Source: Lysinibacillus_B sp036662795 (lineage in GTDB: Bacteria; Bacillota; Bacilli; Bacillales_A; Planococcaceae). From it: a DNA stretch of 64,000 nucleotides. The position numbers were made by a program, and so were the translations under genes. The stretch lies in the NCBI RefSeq assembly GCF_036662795.1, contig NZ_JBAFWZ010000001.1:248001-312000 (forward strand), given 5' to 3'. The notes beneath the pieces are model-generated. The model saw only the letters and a program-made list of their open reading frames with translations, did no database searches and had not been told where the DNA came from. Below are positions 62,469 to 64,000 of the stretch, one piece after another; the first letter of the stretch is position 1, and each line of letters begins with the position of its first letter.

Positions 62469-62876
62469 TCATTCCCCCTTCACTATTATCGACAAGCCGC
62501 TTTCATCCCTTAGAACAGTCCAGTTAGACGACAGCATATATCGAATCCTATCCTCAATTTCTTCATCTGTTTGTAAATGAAGTATCCCATTTTCTACAAT
62601 TGTATATTGCGTTTCCTCTATATTAAATTTTAACCGTAATAAATTTTTTAATCCGTTTATCGTTACGAATTTAATTTTATATTTGCTCTGATACGCTTCT
62701 TTGAATAGAGAAGGATTTGCTTTATACAATTCCTGTAACAAGGAGAAATCTAATTGAAATTTTTCATTCCAATCTTCAAGCTGACCTGATTCGAGCTTCT
62801 TTGTTGCTCTATCTAATGTAATTCCTTGCTCTTTTAATGCTTCAATACTATATGCTTCCATTAATGAAATGTCCAT
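62469..62876 (-). CDS. Hypothetical protein coupled to the recombinase homologue
   Basis: 135 residues, soluble. N-terminal helical half with charged residues, then TINGLKNLLRLKFNIEE and a C-terminal strand pattern ending SGLSIIVKGE. The start overlaps the stop of the recombinase-like gene by one base. I do not recognise the family. Its tight coupling suggests that it works with the recombinase-fold protein. Confidence 0.65.
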   Translation of the reverse strand: MDISLMEAYSIEALKEQGITLDRATKKLESGQLEDWNEKFQLDFSLLQELYKANPSLFKEAYQSKYKIKFVTINGLKNLLRLKFNIEETQYTIVENGILHLQTDEEIEDRIRYMLSSNWTVLRDESGLSIIVKGE

Positions 62877-63742
62877 TATAATTCCTCCTGGTGTAATCGA
62901 TGTTGTCTCTCCGCCAATACTCCTTTTCTTGCATAACCAAGCTGGATGTAAATGTCTTCTAATTCAGCCTCTTGCATTAAACGATTTATCACCGTATATC
63001 GTAAATTTGTGCATGAAATTTTAAAACCAATCATCTTGGATAACTGCTGAAAAATACGCTCGACTGTTTTGACAGTGATCGGTGATCCTAGCTTATTTCC
63101 AACGCCCAACCATAATTCCTCAACATTATCTAATTGCGGGAAAAATTTGTGCGTTTCTTCTTTATATTGTAGCAGGATTTGCATAGTATCGGTTGGTAAT
63201 TGTAAAGTTCGATAGGAATTCCGTTGCAAAATAACAATTTGATGTGTATCTTCATCAATATGTGTCCATTTCATTTTAACAAGCTCCGCTGGCTTAATAC
63301 CTAGAGTGGCAATTGCATGAGTAATTGCTAGGTTTCGCATAGCTAGCCATTTATGCTCATCCTTTTCAGCTATTCTATAATATTTTTCCCAGCAGGCTAG
63401 CACCTCAATTAATTGTTGTTCTGATAATGTGTTTAATTTTTCAGGCATTTGCTGAATGGGATGTAATAATGTTTCTTGGAAAGATTCTATATATTGTCTG
63501 GATAGTAAAAATCCTAAAAAAGCTTTTAACGCTGCTAATTTCCGGTTAATGGAGCTTTTTGAATTATATTTTTCATGCAAATCGTTAACATAGTTTTGAA
63601 TTACCTCATTAATATCCTCTTTAGGCTGTTCATGAAAAAAATTAGCAAATTGCTTTGCATCATTTTCATATTGCTTTATAGTGTGCTCAGATTTTCTTGC
63701 TGAAACTAAATATGCCTTGTAGGCAGGTATATATTTTTTCAT
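62876..63742 (-). CDS. Tyrosine-recombinase-fold protein lacking catalytic residues
   Basis: 288 residues with the two-domain architecture of Xer recombinases: core-binding domain (about 1-95, SEHTIKQYENDAKQF and SINRKLAALKAFLGFLL) and a catalytic-domain homologue. By alignment with the neighbouring recombinase, the first Arg is Lys150 (GIKPAEL), the His of HxLR is Thr245, the second His is Tyr270 (LGY) and the nucleophilic Tyr position is Arg279; only Arg248 is kept. It probably binds DNA without cutting. First gene of a coupled three-gene unit. Confidence 0.8.
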   Translation of the reverse strand: MKKYIPAYKAYLVSARKSEHTIKQYENDAKQFANFFHEQPKEDINEVIQNYVNDLHEKYNSKSSINRKLAALKAFLGFLLSRQYIESFQETLLHPIQQMPEKLNTLSEQQLIEVLACWEKYYRIAEKDEHKWLAMRNLAITHAIATLGIKPAELVKMKWTHIDEDTHQIVILQRNSYRTLQLPTDTMQILLQYKEETHKFFPQLDNVEELWLGVGNKLGSPITVKTVERIFQQLSKMIGFKISCTNLRYTVINRLMQEAELEDIYIQLGYARKGVLAERQHRLHQEEL

Positions 63743-63874
63743 TAGCCTTGAACCCCCTTATTACTATGCGGATATAATTTCCGCTTTATATAAATCTTGT
63801 GCGTGTGTATTTATATTTCTATATTCAAAAGTGTCGGATAATATGCATATTGAAGTAGAAAGAAACGAATGATA

Positions 63875-63888
63875 AGAACAAACGTTCT
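63875..63888 (-). promoter_or_regulatory. LexA/DinR-like box upstream of the recombinase homologue
   Basis: AGAACAAACGTTCT contains GAAC-N4-GTTC and matches 12 of 14 SOS consensus positions, about 135 bases before the start codon. Confidence 0.45.
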
Positions 63889-64000
63889 CCTTTAGTTATT
63901 ATAAAGCATAGCACATATAGAGGCTATAGTTTAATTAAAATATATTCTCTGTACTGTAACAGTTACAACTTTTGTTTCGTGTTTGCAATGTTTTGCGTCA

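Overview
The window reads as chromosome of a low-GC, endospore-forming, motile member of the Bacillales. The evidence is a minor small acid-soluble spore protein (Tlp), a GerA-type germinant receptor operon, ParE/ParC of Gram-positive type, an S-box riboswitch, AAGGAGG-type ribosome binding sites, frequent TTG/GTG starts and Bacillus-type promoters. The gene repertoire looks like Lysinibacillus/Solibacillus relatives; that placement is inference from family memory, not from a search. I see no tRNA, rRNA, CRISPR array, complete insertion sequence or prophage.

Layout. 1-8.1 kb: P-loop kinase, EcsC-family protein, tlp, VTT-domain membrane protein, an OmpR/HisKA two-component system, a glutamine-dependent asparagine synthase and a DUF1835 protein. 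8.1-9.4 kb: SAM riboswitch and metA. 9.4-20.7 kb: acetyltransferase, YczE-family membrane protein, a large chemoreceptor, the yneR-plsY / parE-parC block, an MFS exporter and a small basic protein. 20.7-25.0 kb: two copies of a DUF485 + sodium/acetate symporter cassette. 25.6-30.7 kb: HAD phosphatase with a broken tail, then a ger operon with a small extra membrane ORF. 30.7-34.2 kb: an arsenic module (arsR-arsB-arsC and a Cys-rich flavoprotein) with the same ArsR-type operator in front of both transcription units. 34.2-36.7 kb: gene-poor stretch with remnants and a frameshifted aminoglycoside-phosphotransferase-like gene. 36.7-42.8 kb: PhzF, ornithine-cyclodeaminase family enzyme and divergent MocR regulator, then an ABC-2/YhgE permease with divergent TetR regulator. 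42.9-54.2 kb: phosphatase, Dph6-like ligase, TDT transporter/LysR pair, ECF sigma with a multi-spanning probable anti-sigma, a GNAT toxin-antitoxin-like pair, NdpA-family nucleoid protein, transporters and a purine deaminase. 54.4-59.4 kb: an unrecognised repeat protein, a PAS-GGDEF-EAL protein and a polytopic chemoreceptor. 59.5-64 kb: tandem small paralogues, a canonical tyrosine recombinase, an orphan short flagellin and a three-gene unit headed by a catalytically degenerate tyrosine-recombinase homologue.

The most unusual parts are (i) the 60-64 kb end, where two tyrosine-recombinase-fold genes, one active-looking and one with almost all catalytic residues replaced, flank an orphan flagellin and each carry a LexA/DinR-like palindrome upstream; (ii) the GNAT gene at 48.8-49.4 kb, which overlaps an unrecorded 50-residue upstream ORF in toxin-antitoxin fashion; (iii) two coupled small paralogous genes near 59.7 kb under a strong promoter crossed by a perfect 9-bp inverted repeat; and (iv) the two-promoter ArsR regulon. 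All function statements come from reading motifs by eye; no database search was run.
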